From assembly GCA_963697805.1 (NCBI GenBank), contig CAVOPB010000004.1:1-64000 (forward strand): 64,000 nt of DNA. The letters are read 5' to 3'. The notes under the pieces were generated by a model. That model saw nothing but the letters and a program-made list of their open reading frames with translations, did not search any database and was not told the DNA's origin. Numbering within the stretch: position 1 is the first letter of the stretch; every line of letters starts with the position of its first letter. The DNA is from VRUE01 sp963697805 (GTDB lineage: Bacteria > Actinomycetota > Thermoleophilia > Solirubrobacterales > 70-9). Below, one piece after another: positions 8,719 to 16,527 of this stretch. Made by a program: the position numbers and the translations under genes.

Positions 8719-9324
8719 ATGTCTCTCACGACCACCACCGAGCCCTCCTTCCGGAGGGCTTTCGCGTTCTCGAAGGCGCCGGTGACGGCCTCAGAGACAG
8801 TCCAGCCGGCCCGGGTGCTGATGCAGGACTTCACCGGCGTGCCGGCAATCGTCGATTTGGCAGCGATGCGCGACACGATCCACGAACTCGGCTCCAATCC
8901 GGGGAAAATCAATCCGCTGGTCCCGGTGGACTTGGTGATCGACCACTCGGTGCAGGTCGATGCCTTCGGCAGCCCGCGCGCCTTCGAGATCAACGCCGAT
9001 CGCGACTACGAGCGAAACCGCGAGCGCTACGCCTTTCTGCGCTGGGGGCAGCAGGCGTTCAACAACTTTCGCGTCGTCGCACCGGCGACCGGGATCTGCC
9101 ACCAGGTCAACCTCGAGCACCTCAGCCAGGTCGTCTTCTCCCGCCAACGCGACGGGATCACGCAGGCATACCCCGACACCCTGGTGGGCACCGACTCCCA
9201 CACGCCGATGGTCAATGGACTCGGCGTGCTCGGCTGGGGCGTCGGCGGTATCGAGGCCGAGGCGGCGATGCTGGGGCAGCCGATTTCGATGCCGTTGCCG
9301 CAGGTCGTCGGCTTCCGGCTCGAT
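8719..9324 (+). pseudogene. acnA: Internal fragment of aconitate hydratase
   Basis: From about 8800 to 9324 the frame reads the middle of an AcnA/IRP-type aconitase: RVLMQDFTGVPAIVDLAAMR, VDLVIDHSVQVD, GTDSHTPMVNGLGVLGWGVG and GQPISMPLPQVVGFRL. The enzyme normally has some 80-90 residues before RVLMQDFTG and over 600 after GFRL. Here the front is replaced by an unrelated 25-30 residues and the back is cut at about 9324, where a cytochrome-oxidase fragment in the opposite direction begins. The 4Fe-4S cysteines lie in the missing part, so this piece cannot be active. A full copy is expected elsewhere in the genome. Confidence 0.8.
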
Positions 9325-9700
9325 TGCATCGCCATCAGGCCGCCGACAAAGAAGAAGAAGAAGGTGGTGACGATGTACTGGATGCCGATCACCTTGTGAT
9401 CGGTGTTGAAGTGGAAGTAGTCGCGCCAGCTCGTGGCGCCGTGCTGGGAGTGGTCCTCGGGGATCGTCGGCGCGCCGAAGGCCCAGCGCAGCCAGTAGTC
9501 GAAGCAGCCGAACCCGCAAGGAAGCCGAGTGGCCCGCTCACCAGCGGGACGACGACGTGCGGGTATCCGGTCTGCTCGGTCTGGAAGATCGGCAGGCCCG
9601 AGATCGCGCGGAGGGCGACGACGAGGCCGAAGCCGAAAGCTCCTCCCAGCACCATTCCAAGCGCACCTCGATACCACCCCGGCTTCGCTATGGCCGACAA
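9325..9700 (-). pseudogene. ctaD: N-terminal fragment of cytochrome c oxidase subunit I
   Basis: A TTG start at 9700 gives LSAIAKPGWYRG with a membrane segment (ALGMVLGGAFGFGLVVAL) and PHVVVPLVSGPLGFLAG. After one missing G near 9515 it continues FGCFDYWLRWAFGAPTI, DYFHFNTDHKVIGIQYIV and FFFFFVGGLMAM, the first helix region of the haem-copper oxidase subunit I. Everything after GGLMAM is absent; the sequence switches to the aconitase fragment at 9322-9327. The N-terminal extension before the CtaD homology is as I would expect in Thermoleophilia but was not checked. Confidence 0.75.
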
Positions 9701-9730
9701 GTCCCGACAGCTCCGCCTGCGGCAGATCTT

Positions 9731-9823
9731 CTAGCGACCATGATCGTCCGCCTCGCCCATGCGCTGGCGCAGCTCGCGCTCCAGTCCGTCGAGAGCCGCT
9801 GATGGGTCCGTCGTTGCAGGCAC
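9731..9823 (-). pseudogene. Tail of the gene upstream of the ctaD fragment
   Basis: The minus strand ends in SAALDGLERELRQRMGEADD plus HGR and a stop at 9731-9733. That is about 31 bases before the TTG start of the ctaD fragment, so this is probably the last residues of the gene that precedes ctaD in an intact oxidase operon. Upstream of about 9823 the frame runs into unlike sequence. The gene cannot be named from its tail. Confidence 0.35.
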
Positions 9824-9886
9824 ACTCCCATAGATGGTGCGAAGCGGGAAATCATCGACGGATACTGCCTGCACGATCAGCCCGAG

Positions 9887-10078
9887 ATGGCCGGGCGGCA
9901 GCGGCGGGACACGGCGTCGTCGCAGCAGCGGCAGGCGATTGCGTTGCTCGACGTATTCATCCCGATTGCAAACCTGGCTAGCGACCGCAAAGCTCATCGA
10001 TTACTGACCTTCGACCGAAAATCTGCAAGACGACTGTACGCGGATCAATCCCACGACATGCTCCTGATATGGAAGTAG
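9887..10078 (+). CDS. Small unknown ORF, possibly a remnant
   Basis: This 63-residue ORF reads plausible protein (QAIALLDVFIPIANLAS, AHRLLTFDRKSARRLY). The same frame is open upstream to 9803 with KREIIDGYCLHDQPE, so the front may be missing. The local base composition is lower in GC than the neighbourhood. Its 3' end overlaps the 3' end of the minus-strand gene at 10045. I do not recognise it. Confidence 0.25.
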   Translation: MAGRQRRDTASSQQRQAIALLDVFIPIANLASDRKAHRLLTFDRKSARRLYADQSHDMLLIWK

Positions 10079-10281
10079 CGATTCCAGGCTTCTTCCACAA
10101 CTTGCTGACAGCGTGGAGGTGTCTCATCCCCCTTGGGAACTATGTTCAGAGCCTGCTCTAGAGAACTCGGGTCCTGGCGTTCCATCAGGGTTACCGCGGC
10201 CGTAACTGCGTCCGGTCCGCAGCGCATAACACGGAAACGCAGCTGCTCGTCGTAGGTGGTCTGTTGGGCGGAGTTCCTCAT
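10045..10281 (-). CDS. Hypothetical protein, 78 aa
   Basis: The start chosen is the ATG at 10281, which has GGGAGGTG 7-8 bases upstream; the longer ORF adds residues that look non-coding. The product (DEQLRFRVMRCGPDAVTAAV, LEQALNIVPKG, QVVEEAWNRYFH) is small, soluble and mostly helical. It lies 5 bases after the stop of the larger minus-strand gene at 10287, so the two are probably co-transcribed. The family is not recognised. Confidence 0.5.
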   Translation of the reverse strand: MRNSAQQTTYDEQLRFRVMRCGPDAVTAAVTLMERQDPSSLEQALNIVPKGDETPPRCQQVVEEAWNRYFHIRSMSWD

Positions 10282-10286
10282 TCCGT

Positions 10287-11540
10287 TCACCTCCCTTCTG
10301 GGGTCGTAAAACCCGCCTCGGCGTCGATCGCCCAAATCGCTACGAGCACACGGCTGAGCCGGAGCAGCACTCGCCGACGCGCCAGCTCAAAGCGGTACTC
10401 ATGACCTTGTTGTAGTCCGGCCCAAACGGTAGCCACGACTCTCGCGAGACGAAGGATCTGCAGAGACCAGGCCTCTTCGTGCTCAAAGATCTGCGGACGC
10501 TGATCCAGGTAGCACTGTCTCAGCAGCTTTCCGGTGTGTTGCGAAACGGTCTCTTGCATCGCAGGGCTGTGGGACAGGCGCGGGTTGCCACGTCGTTGCT
10601 CGAGTTGATCAAGGAAAAGCAACTCCCGAGAGCCGAGTTGCAGCCAGGAAGTACGGACAGTCAGGAGGGCCTCAATCCGAAGGTTTCGGTTGCCTCCAGG
10701 GTGACGACTCAAGCGCATCGCGTCATGCGGAGGACGTAGCGAAAGACACCTCCCAAGCCAGATGCCGGCATCCGCATCGCCCATCCTCCTACGCAGGTTA
10801 TGGGCGCTGCGAGCTACCTCAGCCGCGATGCACTCGAACTCCTTGCTCTCTCCCCCAGCTGTCCCACAACCCCGAGGCCTGACCGTGCCGAAGGATTCGA
10901 TGTTGATGGCGCCCTGGGCAGCGATTGCCGCCAGCGAAAGAGCAGCGTCTTCGAGCGCCACCAGACCTTGGGCGCGACGGGTAGTGGACTCTGGGCCAAG
11001 CAACCTCAGCGCGTTGCGGGCGCGCAAGGTCGCGCCGTGTACTGCGGTTGGCGCGGCCGCCTGAGCGTAGCCTTGCTCGCCACACCGAGCCCGGGACTCG
11101 ATCCAGCTCAGACGTCGCTCCAGCCCGCGCAGCAGGTGCACGCGCCTTTCGCCGCCAACTGGCCCCAGCGCTTCCCAGGTCTGAGCACAAGACTCCATAG
11201 CGGTGGCTGCTCTGACGAGCAACTCGCGTGGGTCGGGCGCTCTGTCGTCGAGCAGCGCCATGACCCGCGCCTCGTTGTCGTCGAGCACCTCGGTTGCTAG
11301 CGAAATGGCATCAGCTGATTCCGAAGATCCTACGCCCGGGCGTATTGCAACCGAACCCCACAGATCGCCGAAGGTCTTTCGCCACCCACACCCAGGTCGC
11401 TCAGAGCCCAGATTCCCATCCCGCATCGGTGCTCTGCGGTTGAGTCCGGCGGGAGGATCGAAACAAGGTCCAAATATGTCGGCTCCAAGCGCAAGCCACT
11501 CGTTACCCTTTTCCGGCGAATTCGGGGAGTTTCCTTCCAC
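10287..11540 (-). CDS. Hypothetical helical protein, 417 aa
   Basis: An open frame of 417 residues starts at GTG 11540; the ATG for MRDGNLGSER, 38 codons in, is an alternative. After an N-terminal stretch of low confidence, the protein is rich in Leu, Ala and Arg and looks all-helical (ARVMALLDDRAPDPRELLVR, RVHLLRGLERRLSWIESRAR, ILRLARVVATVWAGLQ). No motif, signal peptide or clear membrane segment is visible. It is divergent from the ArsR-type gene and may share its control region, so a role tied to whatever that regulator senses is possible. I do not recognise the family. Confidence 0.45.
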   Translation of the reverse strand: MEGNSPNSPEKGNEWLALGADIFGPCFDPPAGLNRRAPMRDGNLGSERPGCGWRKTFGDLWGSVAIRPGVGSSESADAISLATEVLDDNEARVMALLDDRAPDPRELLVRAATAMESCAQTWEALGPVGGERRVHLLRGLERRLSWIESRARCGEQGYAQAAAPTAVHGATLRARNALRLLGPESTTRRAQGLVALEDAALSLAAIAAQGAINIESFGTVRPRGCGTAGGESKEFECIAAEVARSAHNLRRRMGDADAGIWLGRCLSLRPPHDAMRLSRHPGGNRNLRIEALLTVRTSWLQLGSRELLFLDQLEQRRGNPRLSHSPAMQETVSQHTGKLLRQCYLDQRPQIFEHEEAWSLQILRLARVVATVWAGLQQGHEYRFELARRRVLLRLSRVLVAIWAIDAEAGFTTPEGR

Positions 11541-11547
11541 TGCAATA

Positions 11548-11577
11548 ATCTTATCATTTTCTAAGATATGCTATCTT
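11548..11577 (+). promoter_or_regulatory. AT-rich divergent control region with two dyads
   Basis: An unusually AT-rich stretch lies before the ArsR-type gene. It holds ATCTTA-N8-TAAGAT (11548-11567) and the overlapping perfect dyad AAGATA-TGC-TATCTT (11563-11577). Such dyads are typical operators of ArsR-family repressors, and their position between the divergent genes fits autoregulation. Binding is inferred. Confidence 0.55.
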
Positions 11578-11618
11578 TGTGACATGCCAATCGTGAGCGA
11601 TTCAGCCGGGAGAGACTG

Positions 11619-12017
11619 ATGTCTGCGTCCACTCAAAAATCCCAAGTGCAAGTGGGAACTCCGGAGCCAATCCACCGGATCAAGGCCGACTTCTTCCGCA
11701 CCTTGGGCCATCCAACGCGAGTGCGCATCTTGGAGTTGCTGCGAGATGGCGAGTTGACCGTCGGCGACCTACAGGCCAAGCTGCAGATCGATTCCAGCGG
11801 CGCCTCCCAGCATCTTGCCGCGATGCGTCGCCAGGGGCTGCTTGAGTCGCGGCGAGCCGGGACGAGCGTTTATTACCGAGTACGGGACCCACGGACCTTC
11901 CAGCTGCTCGAGACGGCTCGGCAGTTGATCAGTTCCCACCTTGAGGAAACACAGGCCCTGCTTGGGGAGTTGGACGAATCGCCCAGCACTGACAAGGCCA
12001 CGGCGAAGCGTCGATGA
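11619..12017 (+). CDS. ArsR-family winged-helix regulator
   Basis: This 132-residue protein has the compact winged helix-turn-helix of the ArsR/SmtB family: RIKADFFRTLGHPTRVRILE (about residues 19-38), ELTVGDLQAKLQIDSSGASQ (recognition helix, 46-65), and the wing ESRRAGTSVYYRVRD. The classical metal motif ELCVCDL is replaced by ELTVGDL, so metal sensing through those cysteines is not expected. An AT-rich dyad region lies just upstream. It overlaps the next gene by ATGA (12014-12017). Relatives often control a downstream transporter, but the downstream ORF here is not one I recognise. Confidence 0.85.
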   Translation: MSASTQKSQVQVGTPEPIHRIKADFFRTLGHPTRVRILELLRDGELTVGDLQAKLQIDSSGASQHLAAMRRQGLLESRRAGTSVYYRVRDPRTFQLLETARQLISSHLEETQALLGELDESPSTDKATAKRR

Positions 12018-12385
12018 GGGCACACCGCTCGATTTTCACGGCCGGCCCCTGGCAGCCTGAGTGGGGCGACCCGAATCAGCCGCGCCAGGTGTCTGACAGT
12101 CCGGTAGCCAGGAAGCTCCTTCGCCGCGAGGACTGCGGCGGGGCGTTGGTGGTGCTGGCGGATAGCCGTTTCGCCTTGACCGGCGACACCTACGCTGCGG
12201 GTACCGCTCGGGCTTTGATGCGGCACGCGCGCTCGCGATCTCGATGTACCTCCGGCAAAGAGCGCGCCTGGCTGCTCTTGGTCACCGATGAGCTAAACAG
12301 TCGCTCTCACAAACGCCGGCTGGGATCGACCGGGGGACGCAGCCGTCGCTCTCTCGCTACTCCTTCCTCACCTGTCCCGCACTGA
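12014..12385 (+). CDS. Unknown ORF coupled to the ArsR gene
   Basis: The ATG overlaps the regulator's stop codon, which argues that a real gene begins here. The first 60 or so residues (AGPWQPEWGDPNQPRQVSDS, ALVVLADSRFALTGDTY) look protein-like. After about residue 75 the composition turns Arg/Ser-rich and non-coding-like, so a frameshift or truncation in the second half is likely. There is no recognisable domain. The target gene of the regulator may have been lost here. Confidence 0.35.
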   Translation: MRAHRSIFTAGPWQPEWGDPNQPRQVSDSPVARKLLRREDCGGALVVLADSRFALTGDTYAAGTARALMRHARSRSRCTSGKERAWLLLVTDELNSRSHKRRLGSTGGRSRRSLATPSSPVPH

Positions 12386-12622
12386 AACAGGGGCTGCCGC
12401 GTCCCCTCGCCGGCAATGGGGGCGGCGCGGCAGGGTGCCGGGACCCGAAGGTGGAGGCATCTCATCGGCACCCCACCGAGGCCCCGACGCGGCTGGACAA
12501 TTGTGCCGCGACTGAGATGGCCATCACGCAGAGCCGTATCCTCGCGATCCAGCAGCATCGGGTCGTGGCCGTGAAGCTCCCGCTGCCATCGACCAACCGA
12601 GCGCATAGGAGAACACACTGGG

Positions 12623-12898
12623 ATGACGGAGGGTCGAATCGCTGTTCATCTCGTCGCCCGCGCCAGCCGGAATCAGCTGGCCGGAATGCGCGACGGGGTT
12701 CTGCAGGCGCGGGTTACTGCGCCGCCGATCGACGGTGAAGCGAACAATGCGCTCTGCCGGATGATCGCGAAGCGACTCGGAATCGCCCCGTCGAAGGTGA
12801 AGGTGATCCGCGGAGGAAAGTCCCGACAGAAGGTCGTAGGTGTGGCGAGCCTGGACAAGGCAACGCTGGAACGGACGCTGCGCGACCGGGATCGCTAG
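12623..12898 (+). CDS. DUF167/YggU family protein
   Basis: The 91-residue protein matches the small DUF167 (YggU) family over its length: IAVHLVARASRNQLAG, LQARVTAPPIDGEANNALCR, GIAPSKVKVIRGGKSRQKVV. The APPxDGxAN and GxxSRxK signatures are both present. The family has a single alpha/beta domain and no agreed function. Upstream to 12386 there are about 240 bases with nothing I can support as a gene. Confidence 0.85.
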   Translation: MTEGRIAVHLVARASRNQLAGMRDGVLQARVTAPPIDGEANNALCRMIAKRLGIAPSKVKVIRGGKSRQKVVGVASLDKATLERTLRDRDR

Positions 12899-13218
12899 GG
12901 ACTCAGCGTGTTTGCAGGACCTCGGGCTCGGGCTTCTGGTCCGCTGCTTCGGTCACGTCGGCTCTTCGATCGCAGCCGATCGGCTGTAGGCACGCTGGCA
13001 ACGGGAAAAGTCCTGTTACCTGCTTTTGACGCGGCAGCCGCCCTCGGTCAATCGGCGAGACGACCTCGCTCCACAATCCGACGGTGGTAGCGAGAGACGA
13101 ATCGGGCCCCGGATTCGGTCGCCGGGTCCGCCCGCCAACGTTGTTGAGCGAAGGGCGAGAGGAATTGCGGGAAGCAGCTTCCCGTGGCGGCGGAGATACA
13201 AACATCTAGGCTCCGGCA
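12899..13218. other. 320-bp gap with a repeat copy and a gene-tail remnant
   Basis: No intact gene is present. On the minus strand a frame ending at 13048 reads ADPATESGARFVSRYHRRIV plus ERGRLAD and a stop. Its GARFVSRYH part is encoded by the 28-bp repeat at 13083-13110. The same peptide occurs at the other repeat copy, so both may be remains of one C-terminal gene end. Confidence 0.4.
13083..13110 (+). repeat. 28-bp perfect direct repeat, copy 2
   Basis: This copy is identical to 8687-8714 over 28 bases (GGTGGTAGCG at the start, CGGGCCCC at the end), in the same orientation and 4.4 kb away. The segment between the copies contains the aconitase/oxidase patchwork, the unknown helical gene and the ArsR and DUF167 genes. 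Confidence 0.9.
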
Positions 13219-13482
13219 GTGTCACGCGACTTCAAGATCCGCGGTTACACCGTCGGCCAGTTCCCTAGCCAGCCCCTCTGGGTCGCGCTCGCGGCGCTCC
13301 TCGTGGCGCGGCTCACCGACGAGGCCAGCACCGTCAACGATCTCGCGCGCGCAGTCTTCTACGTCGCGCTCACGGTCTGGGCCTACGAGGAGGCCGCGAG
13401 CGGTGTCAATGGCTTTCGGAGGGCGCTCGGGGCAGTTGCGCTTGTGCTGATCGTGGTCGCCGTTTCGCGGGCGGTCGGCTAG
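13219..13482 (+). CDS. Small two-helix membrane protein
   Basis: This is an 87-residue protein with GTG start at 13219. Two hydrophobic segments (LWVALAALLVARL near residue 20-32 and ALGAVALVLIVVAVSRAV near 68-86) flank a central amphipathic part (AVFYVALTVWAYEEAASGVN) that may form a third helix. No family is recognised. It is the last coding sequence before tRNA-Val. Confidence 0.55.
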   Translation: MSRDFKIRGYTVGQFPSQPLWVALAALLVARLTDEASTVNDLARAVFYVALTVWAYEEAASGVNGFRRALGAVALVLIVVAVSRAVG

Positions 13483-13652
13483 CGGCGGGTGAGAACGGGA
13501 GGTGAATCCGCGCCCCGCGGCGGGCTCGTCGGGCAGCGCCGCATTGGGCAGGGATTGGGCAGGGAGGAGCCGGCCGGCCCCTCGGGAACCGAGTCGGCCG
13601 GGCGCCGGGACTGCCCGAAACCCGCATCAACAAGCCAAAATCAGGCCCTCCC

Positions 13653-13725
13653 GGGCGGTCAGCTCGGTTGCGAGAGCGCCTGCCTTACAAGTAGGAGGTC
13701 ACTGGTTCGAGCCCGGTACCGCCCA
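13653..13725 (+). tRNA. tRNA-Val (TAC)
   Basis: A cloverleaf can be folded: acceptor GGGCGGT (13653-13659) pairs with ACCGCCC (13718-13724), discriminator A 13725. The anticodon stem CCTGC/GTAGG has one G-T pair and encloses loop CTTACAA with anticodon TAC. The T arm is GGTTCGAGCC. No CCA is encoded. It marks the boundary between the decayed left region and the intact genes to the right, a position where islands often integrate. Confidence 0.9.
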
Positions 13726-13770
13726 TTGGGCCCGAACCCCTTCCATGGAGCGTGGCGGTAGCTTCAGGGC

Positions 13771-14784
13771 ATGGCGGTGAACTGGGGATTCGTCGGCGCC
13801 AGCCAGTGGGCGGCGCGCTACCTGATCCCGGCGGTGCGGGCGGTCGAGGACGCCAGTGCCGTCGGGGTCTTCTCGAGCTCGGCCGAGCGCGGCGAGCGGT
13901 TCGCCGCGGCGGCGGGGCTCGACCGCGCCTATGCCTCACTCGAGGAGCTGCTGGCTGACCCGGGGATCGATGCTGTCTACGTCGGCACGACCAACGACCT
14001 GCACGCGGAGCGCTCGATCGCGGCGGCTCGGGCCGGCAAGCATGTCCTCTGTGAGAAGCCGCTGGCGCTGAGTCTCGCCGAGGCGGCGGCGATGATCGCG
14101 GCCTGCGAGGAGGCCGGGGTCGTCCTCGCGACGAACCACCACCTGCGCGGGGCCCCGACGCTGCGGGCGATGAGGGAGCGGGTCGAGGCGGGCGCGATCG
14201 GTGAGATCGTCGCGGCGCGGGTCCTCCACGCCGGCTCGCTGCCGGAGGAGCTCCGCACCTGGCGCCTAAAGAGGCCGGACGCGGGCGGGGGTGTCGTCCT
14301 CGACCTCACCGTCCACGACGCCGACGTCGTCCGCTTCCTGCTCGCCGACGAGGTCGCCGAGGTCATTGCCCTGACCGCGAACCAGGGTCTCGCCGAGCCG
14401 CCGCTTGAGGACTCGGCGATGGGCGTGATGCGGATGCGCGACGGCCAGCTCGTCTCCTTCCACGACTCCTTCACCGTGCCCCACGCCGAGACCGGGGTCG
14501 AGCTGCACGGAACCGAGGGCTCGCTGATCGGCATCGAGGTCCTGACGCCGGATCCGGTCGGCCAGGTGCTCCTGAGGCGCTCCGACGGGCTCGAGGAGCT
14601 CGTGATCCCCGAGCGCCCGCCGATCTACGAGGAGGTGGTGCGGCGCTTCGACGCCGCGGTCCGCGGCGAAGGCCGGCCGCTCGCCACCGGCAAGGACGGC
14701 GCCGCGGCGCTCGCGATCGCGCTGGCCGCGCTCGAGTCGGCGCGCAGCGGCCGCCCGGTCGCGCCCAATGGGTTGGGGACCTAG
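13771..14784 (+). CDS. Gfo/Idh/MocA family oxidoreductase
   Basis: This 337-residue enzyme has an N-terminal Rossmann fold (WGFVGAS, residues 5-11) and the family's EKP motif at 95-97 (HVLCEKPLAL), whose lysine serves catalysis. The C-terminal half carries GGGVVLDLTVHDADVVRF, the usual substrate-side motif. The family oxidises or reduces sugars, inositols and similar compounds with NAD(P). No sugar genes adjoin it, so the substrate cannot be told. Its 3' end overlaps the 3' end of the minus-strand gene at 14781 by four bases. Confidence 0.9.
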   Translation: MAVNWGFVGASQWAARYLIPAVRAVEDASAVGVFSSSAERGERFAAAAGLDRAYASLEELLADPGIDAVYVGTTNDLHAERSIAAARAGKHVLCEKPLALSLAEAAAMIAACEEAGVVLATNHHLRGAPTLRAMRERVEAGAIGEIVAARVLHAGSLPEELRTWRLKRPDAGGGVVLDLTVHDADVVRFLLADEVAEVIALTANQGLAEPPLEDSAMGVMRMRDGQLVSFHDSFTVPHAETGVELHGTEGSLIGIEVLTPDPVGQVLLRRSDGLEELVIPERPPIYEEVVRRFDAAVRGEGRPLATGKDGAAALAIALAALESARSGRPVAPNGLGT

Positions 14785-15545
14785 GAGCCTGCCCTCAGGG
14801 CCTCGAGCGACTCGCTGAACCGTTCCATCAGCTGGCGGTGCAGGAGGCTGCCGAAGCTGATCCGTGCGACTCCCGCCTCGGCGAGCTCGGTGGGGGAGGG
14901 GGCGGTCGGGATCCCGAGGATGTTGACCGGACCCGAGGCCTGGGCGGTGAAGGCTCGCACCGCGTCCGCTTCCCAGAGGAGGATCGGATAGACGCAGTCG
15001 GCACCGGCCTCGAGGTAGGCGCTCGCCCGGGTCAGCGCCTCGGCCACCAACTCCTCCTGCTTTTCCGGCGGGGATCCGGACGCGGCAGCGGCGACGAAGA
15101 CGTCGATCCTCGCGTTGATGACGAGTCCGTAGTCCTGCTCGCGGGCGGCCTCGCGAACGCGGCGCAGCCACTCGGCGTGCTCGGCGGGGTCGCGCAGGCT
15201 CCCGCTGGCGTGGTCGGTGTCCTCGAGGTTGCAGCCGGCGGCACCGGTTCTGGCCAGGGCCGCGACCAACTCAGCCGGCTCCATCCGGTACCCCGCCTCG
15301 GTGTCAACCGTCATCGGGATGCCGACGCTGTGTCCGATCCGCGCGGCGGCGGCCAGCATCTCCTCCGCCGGCGCGCCTTCGTGGTCTTTGTAGCCGAGCG
15401 CGGTGGCGACCCCGCCGCTGGTGGTGGCGACGACGGGGAAGCCGGCAGCCTCGATCGCCTTGGCGGAGGCGGCGTCCCAGGCATTCGGCACGACGATCGG
15501 ATCGCCGGGGACGTGCAGCGAACGGAGTAGCTCTGAGTCAGTCAT
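14781..15545 (-). CDS. Isocitrate lyase/PEP mutase family protein
   Basis: This 254-residue TIM-barrel enzyme has the family pattern: VVPNAWDAASAKAIEAAGF near residue 18, TTSGGVA near 42, the metal-binding VDTEAGY near 80, GAAGCNLEDTD near 101, and NARIDVF near 143. The full isocitrate lyase KKCGH loop is absent, so it belongs to the short group that includes PEP mutase, methylisocitrate-lyase-like and oxaloacetate-decarboxylase-like enzymes. It is cytoplasmic and Mg-dependent by family. The specific reaction is unknown. Confidence 0.85.
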   Translation of the reverse strand: MTDSELLRSLHVPGDPIVVPNAWDAASAKAIEAAGFPVVATTSGGVATALGYKDHEGAPAEEMLAAAARIGHSVGIPMTVDTEAGYRMEPAELVAALARTGAAGCNLEDTDHASGSLRDPAEHAEWLRRVREAAREQDYGLVINARIDVFVAAAASGSPPEKQEELVAEALTRASAYLEAGADCVYPILLWEADAVRAFTAQASGPVNILGIPTAPSPTELAEAGVARISFGSLLHRQLMERFSESLEALRAGS

Positions 15546-15573
15546 TCACCGACAAGCGTAGGCTCTGCGAACG

Positions 15574-15996
15574 ATGAGCATGCTCGGCCACGTCCTCGGC
15601 GTCCACGAGAAGGTCTACAAGGCGACCGACGGGCGGATCGGGCACAGGGTGCTCGGCGTTCCCTGCCTGCTGCTGCGGACCGAGGGCCGGAAGTCGGGAG
15701 TGACCCGGACCAACGGCCTCGTCTACGCCTCCGACGGCGACGATTACGTCGTCGTCGCCTCCAAAGGTGGTGACCCCAAACCGCCGGCCTGGCTGCTCAA
15801 CCTGAAGGCGAAACCCGAGGTCGAGGTCCAGATCGGCCGCGATCGCCGGCAGGGCCGGGCGCGGGTCGTCGAGCCCTCCGACCCCGACTTCGACCGCCTC
15901 TGGAAGCTTTCCAACGAGAACAACGGCGACCGCTACACCGCCTACCAGGAAAAGACCGACCGCCCGATCCCGGTGGTCGTCATCACCCCCGGCTGA
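15574..15996 (+). CDS. Ddn-like F420-dependent nitroreductase/quinone reductase
   Basis: The 140-residue protein has the split-barrel pattern of the deazaflavin-dependent nitroreductase family (PF04075): LLLRTEGRKSGVTRTNGLVY, DDYVVVASKGGDPKPPAWLL, NLKAKPEVEVQIGRDRRQGR, and a C-terminal YQEKTDRPIPVVVITPG. Members use reduced F420 to reduce quinones or nitro compounds. The start at ATG 15574 places the first helix normally. It is divergent from the PEP-mutase-like gene with 28 bases between. F420 use fits the luciferase-like gene at 58314. Confidence 0.85.
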   Translation: MSMLGHVLGVHEKVYKATDGRIGHRVLGVPCLLLRTEGRKSGVTRTNGLVYASDGDDYVVVASKGGDPKPPAWLLNLKAKPEVEVQIGRDRRQGRARVVEPSDPDFDRLWKLSNENNGDRYTAYQEKTDRPIPVVVITPG

Positions 15997-16015
15997 GACA
16001 GAAGGGAGCGCGACG

Positions 16016-16507
16016 ATGAGCGCAATCGATGACTTGGTGAAGAACAACGAGGCCTTCGCCGAGGACTTCGACAAGGGCGATCTGCCGCTGCCGCCCGCGA
16101 GGAAGGTCGCGATCGTCGCCTGCATGGACGCGCGGCTGAATCCGTATCCGATGCTCGGGCTCTCGATCGGCGACGCGCATGTGATCCGCAACGCCGGCGG
16201 TGTGGTCACCGATGACGAGATCCGCTCGCTGGCGATCTCCCAGCATCTCCTCGGTACCGAGGAGATCATGCTGATCCACCACACCGACTGCGGGATGCTG
16301 ACCTTCAGCAACGAGGAGTTCCAGCAGATGCTCGAGGACCACTCGGGCGAGCGGCCCGAGTGGCACGCGATGAACTTCTCCGACCTCGGAGAGGACGTCC
16401 GCGACTCGATCAAGCGGATCAAGGAGAGCCCGTTCATCCCGAAGACGGACGCGGTGCGCGGCTTCGTCTACGACGTCAAGACCGGCCGCCTCGAGGAGGT
16501 CAGCTGA
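16016..16507 (+). CDS. Beta-class carbonic anhydrase
   Basis: This 163-residue protein has the zinc ligands and catalytic dyad of beta-carbonic anhydrases: CMDAR at residues 36-40 (Cys36 ligand; Asp38-Arg40 dyad) and HHTDCG near 88-93 (His89 and Cys92 ligands). VIRNAGGVVTDD is also typical. It belongs to the short Rv1284-like group. It interconverts CO2 and bicarbonate in the cytoplasm. A ribosome site GAAGGGAGCG precedes ATG 16016. It starts 20 bases after the Ddn-like gene, and the next gene begins at its end, so the three may be one transcript. Confidence 0.9.
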   Translation: MSAIDDLVKNNEAFAEDFDKGDLPLPPARKVAIVACMDARLNPYPMLGLSIGDAHVIRNAGGVVTDDEIRSLAISQHLLGTEEIMLIHHTDCGMLTFSNEEFQQMLEDHSGERPEWHAMNFSDLGEDVRDSIKRIKESPFIPKTDAVRGFVYDVKTGRLEEVS

Positions 16508-16527
16508 CGCCCCTGCGTCGATGGCTG

